Origin: Proteobacteria bacterium UBA652
GTDB taxonomy: Bacteria; Pseudomonadota; Gammaproteobacteria; Nitrosococcales; Methylophagaceae
Direction of reading: 5' to 3'
DNA length: 13,889 nt
Assembly: GCA_002299915.1 (NCBI GenBank)
Contig: DBOG01000023.1
Coordinates: 1-13,889 of the forward strand
Shown here: positions 1 through 8,061 of the stretch, piece after piece
How the letters are laid out: each line of letters opens with the position of its first letter
How positions within the stretch are numbered: the first letter of the stretch is position 1
The notes under the pieces: generated by a model
Database searches by the model: none
Told to the model about the DNA's origin: nothing
What the model saw: only the letters and a program-made list of their open reading frames with translations
Program-made: the position numbers and the translations under genes

Positions 1-212
1 GATTAGAGAAGAGAAGAGAAGTTTACTTTAGTCATCACAATGTCCTTAAGAATTATTAAAGAAAGGTGTTAGTCGTACTACTATATAAACGTTAAACCAA
101 GCAAATTGGTTCCATATTCCGATTTTATCTCCCCATTCAATACTTGTCAACGGGAAAACATCCTGAACTTTAGAAGGAGTTTATGTATTATGGGGATACA
201 ATGTAATTGAAA
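1..212. other. AT-rich intergenic end, no gene seen
   Basis: This stretch lies downstream of yacG. It begins with a short period-5 run (AGAGA, about 3.4 copies, 5-21). It also contains a small hairpin at 95-111 (AACCAA, 5-nt loop, TTGGTT). The hairpin could weakly end the leftward pil-yacG transcript, but it has no clear U-tract. mutT often follows yacG in related genomes, but no part of it is visible here. A strong Shine-Dalgarno-like AGAAGGAG near 172-179 is followed only by a 7-codon frame. Confidence 0.5.
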
Positions 213-404
213 CTAATGATACTCAACATCTGGATCCACATCATGCGATTGCAAAGCCTCACCTGCAACCCGATGTTTTTCACTGGCCCAATCCCCTAAA
301 TCAATCAGCTTACAGCGCTCACTACAAAAAGGTCGCCAGGTTGCGGCATCATTCCAAGTGACGGGTTGATTACAGGTTGGGCATTGGACGATTGTTTCTG
401 ACAT
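213..404 (-). CDS. yacG: DNA gyrase inhibitor / zinc-binding protein YacG
   Basis: This gene encodes a 63-residue protein of the YacG family. It has the family's Cys4 zinc site: C8-x2-C11 and C27-x3-C31, with the PFCSERCK segment followed by the DLGDW motif. The E. coli homologue binds GyrB and inhibits gyrase. The reading frame is open upstream to 590, but the 62 extra codons would lie inside zapD in another frame and have no family match. The ATG at 404, two residues before the ETIVQCP zinc knuckle region, is therefore the start. It is the last gene of the minus-strand operon, 7 bp after the zapD stop. The acidic tail after residue 50 is typical of the family. Confidence 0.93.
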   Translation of the reverse strand: MSETIVQCPTCNQPVTWNDAATWRPFCSERCKLIDLGDWASEKHRVAGEALQSHDVDPDVEYH

Positions 405-411
405 ATCCGCT

Positions 412-1188
412 TTAGAGCGCACAACAGCTAAGCGTAAACTCAACATCATCTGTGGTTTGTTGTGGCCGATCATCAAGGTCGAAAACCATAAAACGCACGG
501 TAAAACGATGCTTACCACCACTAATTTCAGGAAAATAAATAGCACCAGCAGGCAGGGTAACACGCACCAATTGATACGGGTGATTGGCATCTAATGTTTG
601 TTGATAAAAACCTTCCGCAGCAATTTTGTTACTGCTAGTAGCGCTATTTCGAATGAGATCTAGACAATCTTCAGTGGCGGTGCGTGCCGGAGTAAATCCA
701 TCAAACCAGTGGGTTATTTGTTGATGGCGCTGCTCGGCTGGGGTGTGGCTAAGCCAGTAGTGGTAAGCAGGTAAATCAACATGACTGGTGCCTGCAGGAA
801 CACTGGCCCGTTGTCGAATGGGGGCAAGAAATTCACTGTCACGCAAGGCATGACCAAGCGCATTTTTTGTTTTGAGTTGTTGTAATACCGCTAGGTTTTG
901 CTCTAAATCCGCTAATAAATCAGTGAGGATGGCGGCATCCACCTTGGGGTTACTGGCTAAGGCGGAGAGGCCAGCGATTAGGCGCTCCATTTCTTTGGTG
1001 ATTTCTGTTTTGAGATCGGTGCGATCGAATAAACTGAGAATATCGAGCAGACAATCGATAGCTTGTCGGTGATGATTGACGCTGTCACCTTGCAGGGCAT
1101 GCAGTGTCTGGCCAAACAGAAACTCAAGACGGAGCAGGGTGCGATTGCGTTCGTTTAAAGGCTGTTCGTAGGTAATAGTCTGCGTCAC
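412..1188 (-). CDS. zapD: cell division protein ZapD
   Basis: This gene encodes a 258-residue protein of the ZapD (YacF, DUF1342) family, a cytoplasmic factor that bundles FtsZ protofilaments at the division ring. The N-terminus shows the family pattern YEQPLNER (7-14) followed by LLRLEFLF (18-25). An alpha-helical half follows, to about residue 120. A C-terminal beta-rich half contains AYHYWLSH (141-148), WFDGF (161-165) and GAIYFPEISGGKHRF (215-229). The length is close to the usual 245-260. The start is GTG at 1188: an in-frame TAA lies only two codons upstream, so no longer start exists. No good ribosome-binding site is visible, so translation may be modest. The gene sits between coaE (33 bp upstream) and yacG, the usual gammaproteobacterial order. 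Confidence 0.93.
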   Translation of the reverse strand: MTQTITYEQPLNERNRTLLRLEFLFGQTLHALQGDSVNHHRQAIDCLLDILSLFDRTDLKTEITKEMERLIAGLSALASNPKVDAAILTDLLADLEQNLAVLQQLKTKNALGHALRDSEFLAPIRQRASVPAGTSHVDLPAYHYWLSHTPAEQRHQQITHWFDGFTPARTATEDCLDLIRNSATSSNKIAAEGFYQQTLDANHPYQLVRVTLPAGAIYFPEISGGKHRFTVRFMVFDLDDRPQQTTDDVEFTLSCCAL

Positions 1189-1221
1189 GAGGAATTATGA
1201 TACCGTGTAAATGTTAAGAAT

Positions 1222-1848
1222 TTAGGATAGTTTGCTTGAGTTACTGGGAGAGTGCAACTTTGCTTGTGCAAGATAGTGTTGATGCAGGGAATTCACGGTA
1301 GTCTGGAGTCGTGTTATATCCCCAGAATTATCAATAATATCATCGGCAATTTTGCGACGTAGTGTGATATCGGTTTGGCTTTCAATCATTGATTCTATAA
1401 GGGAAAGATCAATGTTATCGCGTTGCTGCAAGCGCTTTTTTTGTATGGATGGATCGGTTTCAATCGCGACAACGCGGCCAACAAGATCTATCATCTTGGC
1501 TTCAACAAGTAGTGGAATTACGAGGATGCAATAAGGTGATGATAGCGCATCACTACGTTGCTGCAATAGGGTTCGTATTTTTGGATGAAGAATGGATTCG
1601 AGCTGTTGTTTTGCAGCGAGATCGGTGAAGATAAGTGTGCGAAGTGCTGAACGATTTAGAGAACCATTTGGATATAATACCGTGTGGCCAAAGTGATCGA
1701 TTATGTCGCTTAGGGCAGGGCTGCCGATTCGGGTGAGCTCTCGTGCCAGTAAGTCTGCGTCAATAATGGGAGTGCCGAGCTGATAAAATAGGGATGAGAC
1801 AGTTGTTTTACCGCTGGCAATACCGCCCGTGAGGCCAATTTTTAGCAT
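1222..1848 (-). CDS. coaE: dephospho-CoA kinase
   Basis: This gene encodes a 208-residue cytoplasmic kinase that phosphorylates the 3'-hydroxyl of dephospho-CoA with ATP, the last step of coenzyme A synthesis. The P-loop is GGIASGKT (8-15). The substrate-binding DAD motif is at 30-32, HP is at 88-89, and the adenine/lid segment ETDPSIQKKRLQQRD spans 130-144. The C-terminal IADDIIDNSGD (167-177) is the conserved end motif. The length is normal for the family. ATG at 1848 immediately precedes the LKIGLTGG strand, which fixes the start. It follows pilD after 9 bp. Linking CoA synthesis to pilus genes is a conserved gene order and does not imply a shared function. Confidence 0.96.
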   Translation of the reverse strand: MLKIGLTGGIASGKTTVSSLFYQLGTPIIDADLLARELTRIGSPALSDIIDHFGHTVLYPNGSLNRSALRTLIFTDLAAKQQLESILHPKIRTLLQQRSDALSSPYCILVIPLLVEAKMIDLVGRVVAIETDPSIQKKRLQQRDNIDLSLIESMIESQTDITLRRKIADDIIDNSGDITRLQTTVNSLHQHYLAQAKLHSPSNSSKLS

Positions 1849-1857
1849 TTTAACGGG

Positions 1858-2730
1858 CTAGAGAATGCCGGCCCAGCTTTGATAGGCGGTATTGATTTTG
1901 TCTCCCCAAAGTAAGGCAATAAAGCCTGCACAGGCCAGGTAAGGGCCAAATGGGATGGGGATTTGTGATTGATGACGACGAATGAGAATCATGCTGCCGC
2001 CAATAATAGCGCCTACAAGAGAGGATAAAATAAGGATAGCAGGTAGATATTGCCAACCTAGCCAAGCGCCTAAGGCCGCTAGCAGTTTGAAATCACCATA
2101 ACCCATCCCTTCTTTGCCGGTAGCGAGTTTGAAGGCTTGATAGACTAGCCAGAGGATTAAATAGCCTGCAAGCGCGCCAATAACGGCACTACGTAAGTCG
2201 GTGAACAAGCCAAATAAGTTGGCAAATAAGCCCAGCCAAAGTAGGGGTAAGGTAAGATTATCGGGAAGTAGTTGGTGGTCAACGTCAATAAATGTAAGTG
2301 CAAGGAGTGACCACGTTAGCAATAAGGCGGCTAAGCAAGTCCAGCCAACACCAAAGTGGAAAGCCACGAGCATTGAGAGGAGCGCTGTGAGTGCTTCAAT
2401 GCTGGGATAACGAATAGAAATGGGGTGTTGGCATATTTTACATTTACCACGCAATAACAAATAACTTAGCACCGGGATATTTTGCCAGGCACGAATGGTA
2501 GTGTTACATTTTGGACAGTGCGAACGTGGCTTATTGAGGTTGAAAGTATCGGCCTGTTCTGGTGTATTACCTGCCAATTCAGCACACTGTGCCCGCCACT
2601 CTCGCTGCATCATCAGCGGCAGACGATAGATAACCACATTTAAGAAACTGCCGACTAACAGGCTAAACAAACCTACGAGGATAATAAACAATATATTATT
2701 GCTTTGTAATAGCTCAATTATTGCAGCCAT
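1858..2730 (-). CDS. pilD: type IV prepilin peptidase / N-methyltransferase PilD
   Basis: This gene encodes a 290-residue polytopic inner-membrane aspartic protease. It removes the leader of type IV pilins and N-methylates the new N-terminus. The first membrane helix carries GSFLNVVIYRLP (27-38). A cytoplasmic loop holds the zinc cysteines C72-x2-C75 and C97-x2-C100. The catalytic aspartates are D149 in FIDVDHQLLPD and D213 in GYGDFKLLAALGAW. Several further hydrophobic helices follow, to residue 275. The four cysteines mark the classic PilD type rather than the short methylase-free form. The ATG directly abuts the pilC stop (TAAATG) and has no strong ribosome-binding site, so its translation is probably coupled to pilC. 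Confidence 0.97.
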   Translation of the reverse strand: MAAIIELLQSNNILFIILVGLFSLLVGSFLNVVIYRLPLMMQREWRAQCAELAGNTPEQADTFNLNKPRSHCPKCNTTIRAWQNIPVLSYLLLRGKCKICQHPISIRYPSIEALTALLSMLVAFHFGVGWTCLAALLLTWSLLALTFIDVDHQLLPDNLTLPLLWLGLFANLFGLFTDLRSAVIGALAGYLILWLVYQAFKLATGKEGMGYGDFKLLAALGAWLGWQYLPAILILSSLVGAIIGGSMILIRRHQSQIPIPFGPYLACAGFIALLWGDKINTAYQSWAGIL

Positions 2731-3960
2731 TTAAATTACAGAACCCATTTTGAATATTGGCAGATACATGGCAATAACAAGGGTACCAATCAAGGTCCCT
2801 AAGACAACCATAATAAGCGGTTCTAGGAGTGCGGTAAGGTTATCAACCGCATCATCGACTTCTTGTTCAAAGAAATCAGCGACTTTCGCCAACATGGTAT
2901 CAAGCGCGCCCGATTCTTCACCAATGGCAGTCATTTGGATCATCATATTGGGAAATAAGTTGGTATCTGCCATCGCTCGGTTCAATTGGGATCCTGTCGA
3001 GACTTCTTTCTGCATCTCAAGTGTTGCATGATTATAAACGATATTGCCTGTTGAGCCAGCAACTGAACCCATGGCTTCAACTAGAGGCACACCCGCTGAA
3101 AACATAGTCGCCGTAGTTCGCGCAAAACGTGCAATCGCACTTTTTCTCAATATCTCACCAACGACAGGTATCTTAAGTAATAGACGATCAAAAAAGTGAT
3201 GCACTTTTTTAGATCGTTTTTTTGCCTGTAGAATGGCATAAATCACCAGGAAAATCCCACCGAAGATCAACAACCATTTTTCTTGGAAGAAATGAGAGAC
3301 GGTAACCACAAATTTGGTTAAGGCGGGTAAGTCAGCACCAAAGCCTTGGAACAAGGACTCAAATTGCGGGATAACAAAGATCATTAGGATGGCGGTAACG
3401 AGGAAAGCCACTGCAATGATGGCGGCAGGATACACCATGGCTTTTTTAACTTTAGATTTAATGGCTTCAGTTTTTTCTTGATAATCTGCGATTTCACCGA
3501 GTAGATGTTCTAAAGTACCAGACTTTTCACCGGCTTCAACCAGGCTTAAAAAGAGGTCATCAAAATAAAGCGGGAACTTAGCCATGGCTTCAGCAAGGCT
3601 TGAACCTGATTTCACATCATCGGCAATAGACAATACCAGTTTCTTCATACTGGCATTTTCATGACCAGAACCAATAATTTCTAGGGATTGCATCAGGGGG
3701 ACACCTGAGGATGACATGGTGGCTAACACCCGGCTAAAAACAGCAATGTCTTTTGTTTTTATCTTTGGGTTTTTAGCCTTAAATAGTGTGCTTGCTTTAC
3801 GAATTTTAAGCGGCTTAATCCCTTGCCGACGCAAATCCGCCCGCACGGCGTCAATATTATCAGCAGGCATATTGCCTTTAATACGTTTACCACTTTTATT
3901 AACGCCTTGCCAGGCATAATCTGCCTTTACGGGAGATTTCTTTTTATTTGCTTGCGCCAT
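2731..3960 (-). CDS. pilC: type IV pilus inner-membrane platform protein PilC
   Basis: This gene encodes a 409-residue inner-membrane protein of the GspF/PilC family. PilC forms the platform on which the PilB motor adds pilin subunits. The N-terminal region (14-60) resembles the family's YxWxGxxxxGkxxkG opening and basic segment. Two homologous T2SSF repeats follow, from about 70 and about 275. Each starts with the F(S/A)R..ATM.S.GVPL signature. Three hydrophobic membrane segments are visible: about 172-200, 228-245 and 375-400. The gene lies 6 bp after pilB, and its AAGGAA ribosome-binding site is embedded in the end of pilB. The length is typical (about 400-410). Confidence 0.97.
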   Translation of the reverse strand: MAQANKKKSPVKADYAWQGVNKSGKRIKGNMPADNIDAVRADLRRQGIKPLKIRKASTLFKAKNPKIKTKDIAVFSRVLATMSSSGVPLMQSLEIIGSGHENASMKKLVLSIADDVKSGSSLAEAMAKFPLYFDDLFLSLVEAGEKSGTLEHLLGEIADYQEKTEAIKSKVKKAMVYPAAIIAVAFLVTAILMIFVIPQFESLFQGFGADLPALTKFVVTVSHFFQEKWLLIFGGIFLVIYAILQAKKRSKKVHHFFDRLLLKIPVVGEILRKSAIARFARTTATMFSAGVPLVEAMGSVAGSTGNIVYNHATLEMQKEVSTGSQLNRAMADTNLFPNMMIQMTAIGEESGALDTMLAKVADFFEQEVDDAVDNLTALLEPLIMVVLGTLIGTLVIAMYLPIFKMGSVI

Positions 3961-3966
3961 AAAGCT

Positions 3967-5679
3967 TTATTCCTTTGTAATACGATTAAGTTCTTCAATG
4001 CTAAATATGCCTGCGGCAACTTTATTTATGCCAGATTCACGTAAATTGAGTACACCTTCTTCGGCCGCTTGTAACTCAAGCTCTTTAGAAGACCCCCCAA
4101 TTAATATGATGCTCCGCATCTCTTCAGAGATCGGCATCACTTGGTAAATGCCCGTACGACCTTTATAACCACCAGTACATTTATCACAGCCTACGGCCTT
4201 ATAAATGGTTATCTCGTCATTATCAACTTGTGCTTGCGTAAATCCTTCTTCGAGTAAAATATTGTTAGGGATTTCATCTTCTGTTTTACAGCTGCTACAG
4301 AGTTTCCGTGCTAAGCGTTGCGCAATAATCAACGACACGGCAGAGGCGATATTGAAGGGGGCAACCCCCATGTTAGACAAGCGTGTTAAGGTTTGCGGTG
4401 CATCATTGGTATGCAGTGTAGATAAGACTAGATGGCCTGTTTGTGCTGCTTTAATTGCAATTTCAGCGGTTTCTAAGTCACGGATCTCACCCACCATGAT
4501 AATGTCAGGATCTTGCCGCAAGAAGGCGCGTAATGAGGCGGCAAAGGTAAGCCCGATTTCAGGATGCATATTAACTTGGTTAATGCCTGCTAAAGTAATC
4601 TCAGCAGGATCCTCAGCAGTGGAAATATTACGATCGTCTGTGTTCAAGATACCCAATGCCGTATAAAGCGAGACGGTTTTACCACTTCCCGTCGGACCCG
4701 TGATTAATATCATGCCATAAGGCCGATGCATTATATCTAGGAATACTTGTTTTTGTTCAGGTTCATAACCAAGCGAGTCAATCCCCAATTTTGCTTGGGT
4801 GGCGTCTAAGATCCGTAATACGATTTTTTCACCAAATAGGGTGGGACAAGTACTCACACGAAAATCAATACTTTTGGTGGCAGATAATTTCATCCGCATA
4901 CGGCCATCTTGTGGCACTCGTCGTTCTGCAATATTCAACCGGGAAAGCACTTTCAGCCGCGCAGCAATCCTGCCAGCCAATTCAATTGGTGCAGCAGAGA
5001 GCTCTTGTAATACACCATCAATACGTGCGCGCACACGATATTCTGTTTCATAGGGTTCGAAATGGATATCGGATGCGCCATTTTTAATTGATCTAGATAA
5101 CATACCATTGATAAATTTTACAACGGGGGTGTCGCCATCTTTTTTCTCAGATAAGTCTTCCACCTTGGTATCAGCGGAATCACTTATATCATATTCAATG
5201 GCGGTATCCATTAGGCCTGCCAAGACTTCATTTTGATCGTCTAATACTTTGTCAATGGTAGAGGCAAGCTTGGCTTCATCGACGAGAATGCTGAATGTTT
5301 TTTGGCCTGAGTGAAATTGGAATGCATCTAGCGCTTGGATATTCATGGGATCTGACACGGCAACATACAGTCTAGTCCCACGTTGAAATAGGGGCAATGC
5401 ATGGTGTTGGAGTACCAGCTTCTCGGGGATCTGTTCTGAATCTATTGCGTCGAGATCCATTGCGTTTAAATCGAATAAGGGCAGACCGAATTCTTGGGAC
5501 AGCACGGTAGCAAGTTGCGCACCTTCCACAATATGGTGCTTAACCAAATAGGTAACGAGCGCCGTTCCTTCATCTGTCGCTGCTTGTTGTGCTGTCATGA
5601 TAGCGTCCGCATCTAATAAGCCGTCATCGACGAGTCTACGCGCAACACCACTGAGTTTCTGGGTACTGTTTAATGCCAT
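3967..5679 (-). CDS. pilB: type IV pilus assembly ATPase PilB
   Basis: This gene encodes a 570-residue cytoplasmic hexameric ATPase that powers pilus extension. An N-terminal MshEN/T2SSE_N region (about 30-145) is followed by the GspE/PulE motor domain (about 185-560). The motor domain shows Walker A GPTGSGKT (328-335), an Asp box TAEDPAE (354-360), Walker B DPDIIMVGEIRD (390-401) and a His box HLVLSTLHTNDA (416-427). A zinc site is formed by C461, C464, C498 and C501. MshEN regions can bind cyclic di-GMP, but the arginine-led RLGxxLVxxG consensus is not clear here. The ATG at 5679 has an AAGGAA upstream. This is the first gene of the leftward operon, and its control region contains an 18-bp palindrome. 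Confidence 0.97.
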   Translation of the reverse strand: MALNSTQKLSGVARRLVDDGLLDADAIMTAQQAATDEGTALVTYLVKHHIVEGAQLATVLSQEFGLPLFDLNAMDLDAIDSEQIPEKLVLQHHALPLFQRGTRLYVAVSDPMNIQALDAFQFHSGQKTFSILVDEAKLASTIDKVLDDQNEVLAGLMDTAIEYDISDSADTKVEDLSEKKDGDTPVVKFINGMLSRSIKNGASDIHFEPYETEYRVRARIDGVLQELSAAPIELAGRIAARLKVLSRLNIAERRVPQDGRMRMKLSATKSIDFRVSTCPTLFGEKIVLRILDATQAKLGIDSLGYEPEQKQVFLDIMHRPYGMILITGPTGSGKTVSLYTALGILNTDDRNISTAEDPAEITLAGINQVNMHPEIGLTFAASLRAFLRQDPDIIMVGEIRDLETAEIAIKAAQTGHLVLSTLHTNDAPQTLTRLSNMGVAPFNIASAVSLIIAQRLARKLCSSCKTEDEIPNNILLEEGFTQAQVDNDEITIYKAVGCDKCTGGYKGRTGIYQVMPISEEMRSIILIGGSSKELELQAAEEGVLNLRESGINKVAAGIFSIEELNRITKE

Positions 5680-5726
5680 TACTGTATTAAGTTCCTTGGC
5701 TTTTTATTGTGAATTATATCTAATGG

Positions 5727-5744
5727 TAAGCTAAATTTAGCTTA
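5727..5744. repeat. perfect 18-bp palindrome, candidate operator
   Basis: The sequence TAAGCTAAATTTAGCTTA reads the same on both strands with no mismatch or spacer. It lies in the 146-bp region between divergent pilB and lptM and overlaps the best -10 candidates for pilB. It has no U-tract and is AT-rich, so a protein-binding site is more likely than a terminator. The binding protein is unknown. Confidence 0.5.
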
Positions 5745-5764
5745 ATATACTAGTTTTTTGTCAA
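5735..5764 (-). promoter_or_regulatory. candidate pilB operon promoter
   Basis: On the minus strand a perfect -35 hexamer TTGACA (5764-5759) is followed after 18 bp by CTAAAT (5740-5735). TAAATT at 19 bp is an alternative -10. Both -10 candidates fall inside the palindrome at 5727-5744. The call rests on hexamer match only; the -10 is weak. Transcription would begin about 50 bp upstream of the pilB start. Confidence 0.4.
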
Positions 5765-5793
5765 TGACGCTATCAACTATAACCGTATATACT
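5764..5793 (+). promoter_or_regulatory. candidate lptM-lysA promoter
   Basis: A strong -10 hexamer TATACT (5788-5793) is preceded after 18 bp by ATGACG (5764-5769), which matches the -35 consensus at four of six positions. The lptM ATG is 32 bp after the -10. The -35 end touches that of the candidate pilB promoter on the other strand, so the two promoters may compete. Confidence 0.45.
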
Positions 5794-5825
5794 GTTAAAA
5801 ACGATGGAAAATAGGAATATTTATT

Positions 5826-5972
5826 ATGAAAAAGCATTACCAGTATTTTATGCAAGTATTAACGTTGTTAAGCTTCTCTTTATTGCTCGGCTGCGGTCAG
5901 AAAGATGATTTATATTTACCCGATAAGCAAGCATTGATAAACACACAGGAGTCATTACAAGCAGATGGATGA
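5826..5972 (+). CDS. lptM: small LPS-translocon lipoprotein LptM (YifL)
   Basis: This is a 48-residue lipoprotein gene directly before lysA. A basic N-terminus and hydrophobic segment end in a lipobox, L20-L21-G22-C23, for lipidation at C23. The mature part begins CGQKDDLYLPD, matching the LptM/YifL family pattern of a lipobox cysteine, then G, a few residues, then LY(F/L)P. In E. coli, LptM binds the LptD/LptE complex and helps LptD mature in the outer membrane. ATG at 5826 has GGA 9 nt upstream. The last 8 bases overlap the start of lysA, so translation of the two is probably coupled. The position before lysA is the conserved one for this family. Family assignment rests on a short motif and on context. 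Confidence 0.85.
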   Translation: MKKHYQYFMQVLTLLSFSLLLGCGQKDDLYLPDKQALINTQESLQADG

Positions 5973-7215
5973 TTTCCAATATAAAAAGGATATTTTGTAT
6001 GTGGAGAATGTGCCGTTGGGTGATATTGCGCAGTGTTACGGCACCCCAGCTTATGTTTATTCGCGCGCAACCCTAGAGCGGCATTGGCATGCCTTTGATC
6101 TGGCTTTTTCAGGAATAGCACATTGTGTTTGTTATGCAGTGAAAGCGAATTCTAATTTGGCAGTATTAAATATATTGGCGAGATTGGGATCGGGGTTTGA
6201 TATTGTTTCTGGTGGTGAGTTGGCGCGGGTGTTGGCAGCCGGTGGGCAGGCAGATAAGATTGTCTTCTCTGGCGTGGGGAAGACGGTTGTAGAAATTAAA
6301 CAAGCACTGACAGAAAAAGTGCGCTGTTTCAATGTGGAATCAATCGCAGAACTAGAACGAATCAATACGATTGCGGCTGAAATGAATTGTCGTGCGCCCA
6401 TCTCTATTCGGGTTAATCCGGATGTAGATGCGCAAACGCACCCTTATATTTCGACAGGATTAAAAGAAAATAAATTTGGTATTGCAATTGAACAGGCAGA
6501 AGCTGTATATCTGCAGGCAGATGCTCTGCCACATCTAGAAATAAAAGGCATTGATTGTCATATCGGATCACAATTAACAACGCTTTCCCCTTTTGTGGAT
6601 GCATTGCAACGTGTATTGGTTTTGGTGGATAAGTTACAGGCACAAGGCATTGTGTTAACGCATCTTGATATTGGAGGTGGGCTGGGTATTACCTATGATG
6701 ATGAAACACCACCAAGCCCCGCTGAATATGCCGCTGCATTGCAGCCTTTATTAGCGGGGAAAAACTTAGAAATATTACTGGAACCTGGCCGGGCGATTGC
6801 GGGCAATGCAGGCGTGTTGTTGACCCGAGTTGAGCATTTAAAAGAGACAGTAGATCGGCATTTTGCGATTGTGGATGCCGCAATGAATGATTTGTTGCGC
6901 CCCGCCTTATATCAATCTTGGCAAGACATTATTGAGGTTGATAAACGGTCAGATATTGCTGCCCAAGAATATGATATTGTTGGCCCGATCTGTGAAACAG
7001 GAGACTTTTTGGGTAAACAACGCATGTTGGCGGTTGAAGCAGGGGATTTGCTGGCGATCCGTTCTGCAGGAGCATATGGGTTTACCATGAGTTCTAATTA
7101 TAATTCTCGCCCACGTGCGGCCGAAATCATGGTAGACGGCGATCAGTTTACGCTGGTACGCGCCAGAGAAACGATTGCATCATTATTTGATGGTGAAATG
7201 ATCTTAGCGGAATAG
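5965..7215 (+). CDS. lysA: diaminopimelate decarboxylase
   Basis: This gene encodes a 416-residue PLP enzyme with an alanine-racemase-type fold III barrel. It decarboxylates meso-diaminopimelate to L-lysine. The PLP lysine is K60 in YAVKAN. HIGSQ (199-203) and the glycine-rich GGGLGITY (237-244) bind cofactor phosphate, and EPGR is at 273-276. The active-site cysteine is C343 in CETGD, and YGFTMSSNYNSRPR (371-384) holds the tyrosine. The length is usual (about 415). The start overlaps the end of lptM by 8 bp, with a GGAG-type site at 5948-5951 inside lptM. Confidence 0.97.
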   Translation: MDDFQYKKDILYVENVPLGDIAQCYGTPAYVYSRATLERHWHAFDLAFSGIAHCVCYAVKANSNLAVLNILARLGSGFDIVSGGELARVLAAGGQADKIVFSGVGKTVVEIKQALTEKVRCFNVESIAELERINTIAAEMNCRAPISIRVNPDVDAQTHPYISTGLKENKFGIAIEQAEAVYLQADALPHLEIKGIDCHIGSQLTTLSPFVDALQRVLVLVDKLQAQGIVLTHLDIGGGLGITYDDETPPSPAEYAAALQPLLAGKNLEILLEPGRAIAGNAGVLLTRVEHLKETVDRHFAIVDAAMNDLLRPALYQSWQDIIEVDKRSDIAAQEYDIVGPICETGDFLGKQRMLAVEAGDLLAIRSAGAYGFTMSSNYNSRPRAAEIMVDGDQFTLVRARETIASLFDGEMILAE

Positions 7216-7218
7216 GTG

Positions 7219-8061
7219 ATGACTTTAAAATTCAGTAAAATGCATGGATTAGGCAATGATTTCATCGTGATCGATGCAATTAATCAGTCAGTTAAGCTGA
7301 GTGATAAACAGATCCGATTGCTTGCAGATAGGCGATTTGGTGTGGGTTGTGATCAGCTATTATTAGTTGAAAGGCCAAAGACAGATGCAGCCGATTTTCG
7401 CTATCGTATCTTTAATGCTGATGGCAGTGAAGTGGCGCAGTGTGGTAATGGTGTGCGATGTTTTGCGCAGTTTGTAAGGGATAAAGGCTTGACGGATAAA
7501 ACCACCATTGCGGTCGAAACTAACTCGGGTATTGTTTATCCGACGATATTAGATAAGCAGATCCGGGTTGATATGGGCACACCACAGCTTTCACCCGCAT
7601 CACTACCCATGCGGGTTACAAAAGAAGCAGCGCATTATGCATTGGCTTTGGATAATGGCGATATCGTTGAAATCAGTACGGTATCCATGGGTAACCCTCA
7701 TGCAGTATTACGTGTGAATAATGTGGAGCTAGCAGATGTCGCAACAGTAGGCCCCATGATTGAAGGCCATGCAGATTTTCCAGATCGGGTTAATGTTGGC
7801 TTTATGCAGGTGGTAGATCCCAGTGAAATTCGTCTACGCGTCTATGAGCGTGGCGCAGGGGAAACATTGGCGTGTGGGACGGGGGCGTGTGCAGCAGCGG
7901 TTATCGGGATCCGTCATGGTTGGTTGGCAGAGAAAGTGACCGTTGCCTTGGCGGCGGGTGATTTAGAGATTGAGTGGGCCGGAGAAGGCGAGTCGGTGTG
8001 GATGACAGGCCCCGCCACTCAAGTGTTTGATGGAGAGATAGCGTGGGAAATGATCAAGTAA
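7219..8061 (+). CDS. dapF: diaminopimelate epimerase
   Basis: This gene encodes a 280-residue cytoplasmic, cofactor-free epimerase that converts LL- to meso-diaminopimelate, for lysine and peptidoglycan. The two catalytic cysteines are C75 in NADGSEVAQCGNGVRC and C219 in ACGTGAC. The N-terminus MTLKFSKMHGLGNDF matches the family. The start is a choice between GTG at 7216, directly after the lysA stop, and ATG at 7219. ATG is preferred because GGA at 7209-7211 is well spaced for it and most family members start at this point. The gene provides the substrate of LysA, encoded just upstream. Confidence 0.96.
   Translation: MTLKFSKMHGLGNDFIVIDAINQSVKLSDKQIRLLADRRFGVGCDQLLLVERPKTDAADFRYRIFNADGSEVAQCGNGVRCFAQFVRDKGLTDKTTIAVETNSGIVYPTILDKQIRVDMGTPQLSPASLPMRVTKEAAHYALALDNGDIVEISTVSMGNPHAVLRVNNVELADVATVGPMIEGHADFPDRVNVGFMQVVDPSEIRLRVYERGAGETLACGTGACAAAVIGIRHGWLAEKVTVALAAGDLEIEWAGEGESVWMTGPATQVFDGEIAWEMIK
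8032..8037 (+). promoter_or_regulatory. ribosome-binding site deciding the DUF484 start
   Basis: GGAGAG inside the end of dapF lies 5-7 nt before GTG at 8043. It supports that GTG as the start of the DUF484 gene, giving an overlap of 19 bp with dapF. There is no ATG in a better position. Confidence 0.55.

Noticed and set aside
172..208. Strong Shine-Dalgarno-like AGAAGGAG followed by ATG on the plus strand
   Set aside because: The frames after it stop within 6-7 codons, so there is no supportable gene; perhaps chance.
405..590. Upstream extension of yacG to a 125-residue protein
   Set aside because: The extra part lies fully inside zapD in another frame and resembles no YacG N-terminus; the ATG at 404 fits the family length.
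4205..4666. 153-codon open frame on the plus strand inside pilB
   Set aside because: It is opposite a conserved ATPase domain and its translation shows no recognisable domain or ribosome-binding site; it is a shadow of pilB.
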